This document shows, piece by piece, positions 63,562-64,000 of a stretch of DNA of 64,000 nt. Each line of letters opens with the position of its first letter. Within the stretch, counting starts at the first letter, position 1. Position numbers and translations under genes: made by a program. The notes below the pieces were generated by a model. That model did no database searches. It was not told the DNA's origin and was given only the letters and a program-made list of their open reading frames with translations. Location: contig JAMIFM010000018.1 in the NCBI GenBank assembly GCA_035906255.1, forward strand, positions 186,001-250,000. The letters are read 5' to 3'. This DNA comes from SB11 sp035906255. GTDB lineage: Bacteria > Bacteroidota > Bacteroidia > UBA8524.

Positions 63562-63572
63562 GCAAAAAAGTA
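63562..63572 (-). promoter_or_regulatory. Candidate control element shared with the first kinase gene
   Basis: TACTTTTTTGC on the minus strand, 68 bases upstream of the kinase ATG; the same 11-mer lies 69 bases upstream of the paralogous kinase (4588-4598). The rest of the 63494-63822 gap shows no other feature. Confidence 0.4.
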
Positions 63573-63822
63573 ATTCAGCTCTGTTACAGTAAAAGTAATT
63601 TTGAACCAGTTTATTCCCCGGAGTTTGTATTCCATTTTAACTTTGTGTGGTTAGTTTTGGGATACCTTGCTCACGCAATATAAACAAATAGCAAGAAAAA
63701 ATTAAAGGATTTTGCGTTTTTATTAAAGTATTTTGAGGGGCTTTTTCAATAGAAAGTGCACTAATTTAGAAATAAAATATCAGTTATGATTTGTCTAAAA
63801 TGTATTGTAAAGAAGAATAAGG

Positions 63823-64000
63823 CTAAATAAACAACTCAGCAGCAATATAATCGGCCAATAGTTTCCCGCTACGGCTAAGTGTTAAAGCGGGTGCGTTATA
63901 TAATATCTGCCCGTTATTTATAAAAGAAGCAGCCTCACTTAGTATGTGGTTAACAAAGTCGCTGTTCCACTTTTCTTCAATGTATTGCGTATTTAGCCCC
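63823..64000 (-). CDS. hemW: HemW-like radical SAM heme chaperone, C-terminal fragment
   Basis: Only the last 58 codons are inside the window; the gene continues past base 64000 and its stop is the TAG at 63823-63825 (minus strand). The visible residues include ILYNAPALTLSRSGKLLAD followed by YIAAELFI, the family ending LTxxGKLLADxIAxxLF of HemW and HemN-like proteins. HemW carries heme and a radical-SAM 4Fe-4S cluster, but those motifs would be in the unseen part. The assignment rests on the C-terminal motif only. Confidence 0.8.
   Translation of the reverse strand, partial: GLNTQYIEEKWNSDFVNHILSEAASFINNGQILYNAPALTLSRSGKLLADYIAAELFI

Overview
The window comes from a member of the Bacteroidota; the sequence does not allow a finer placement. 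Supporting signs are type IX secretion (T9SS) sorting domains of both type A (Por_Secre_tail) and type B (gliding-motility-associated, CHU_C), a PorP/SprF protein, a PorE-like lipoprotein, a TonB receptor next to a beta-propeller lipoprotein, and promoters of the Bacteroidota form TTTG-N19-TAnnTTTG.

Region by region. 1-1.6 kb: end of a TonB-dependent receptor plus a BtuG-like surface lipoprotein. 1.6-4.5 kb (minus): histidine kinase and single-domain response regulator. 4.7-14.7 kb: mostly plus-strand housekeeping and orphan genes (PaaN-type aldehyde dehydrogenase, YceI lipoprotein, a membrane-anchored unknown, DUF3822, rsmD, coaD, dihydrolipoyl dehydrogenase, a minus-strand secreted unknown, DUF1801, ComM/YifB ATPase). 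14.9-16.3 kb: a 470-aa helical protein of unknown function. 16.7-48.1 kb: the dominant feature, a tightly packed seven-gene run of about 31 kb. Five of its products are very large exported proteins (1182, 2657, 2013, 1990 and 1619 aa), followed by a PorE-like OmpA/propeller lipoprotein and a PorP/SprF-family outer-membrane protein. 48.2-48.8 kb: five tandem copies of a roughly 121-bp intergenic repeat. 48.85-63.5 kb (minus): a T9SS-exported nuclease, DUF1304, another T9SS cargo, a second copy of the 470-aa family, a YD-like T9SS cargo, three small or medium membrane proteins (unknown, TMEM175/DUF1211, DUF4173), and a second kinase/regulator pair built like the first. 63.8-64.0 kb (minus): the C-terminus of a HemW-like protein.

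How it may work together (inference): the 31-kb run looks like one transcription unit for a cell-surface assembly. Two type B cargos bracket three type A cargos, and the run ends with the kind of outer-membrane partner (PorP/SprF) known to be needed for type B cargos, plus a peptidoglycan-binding PorE-like anchor. The three type A proteins share a modular body (a G8-like GxWS segment, beta-rich repeats, Ig_7-type modules, a PKD-like module and the sorting domain) but carry different N-terminal heads. This suggests a common stalk with exchangeable tips. No tRNA, rRNA, insertion sequence, prophage or CRISPR array was seen.
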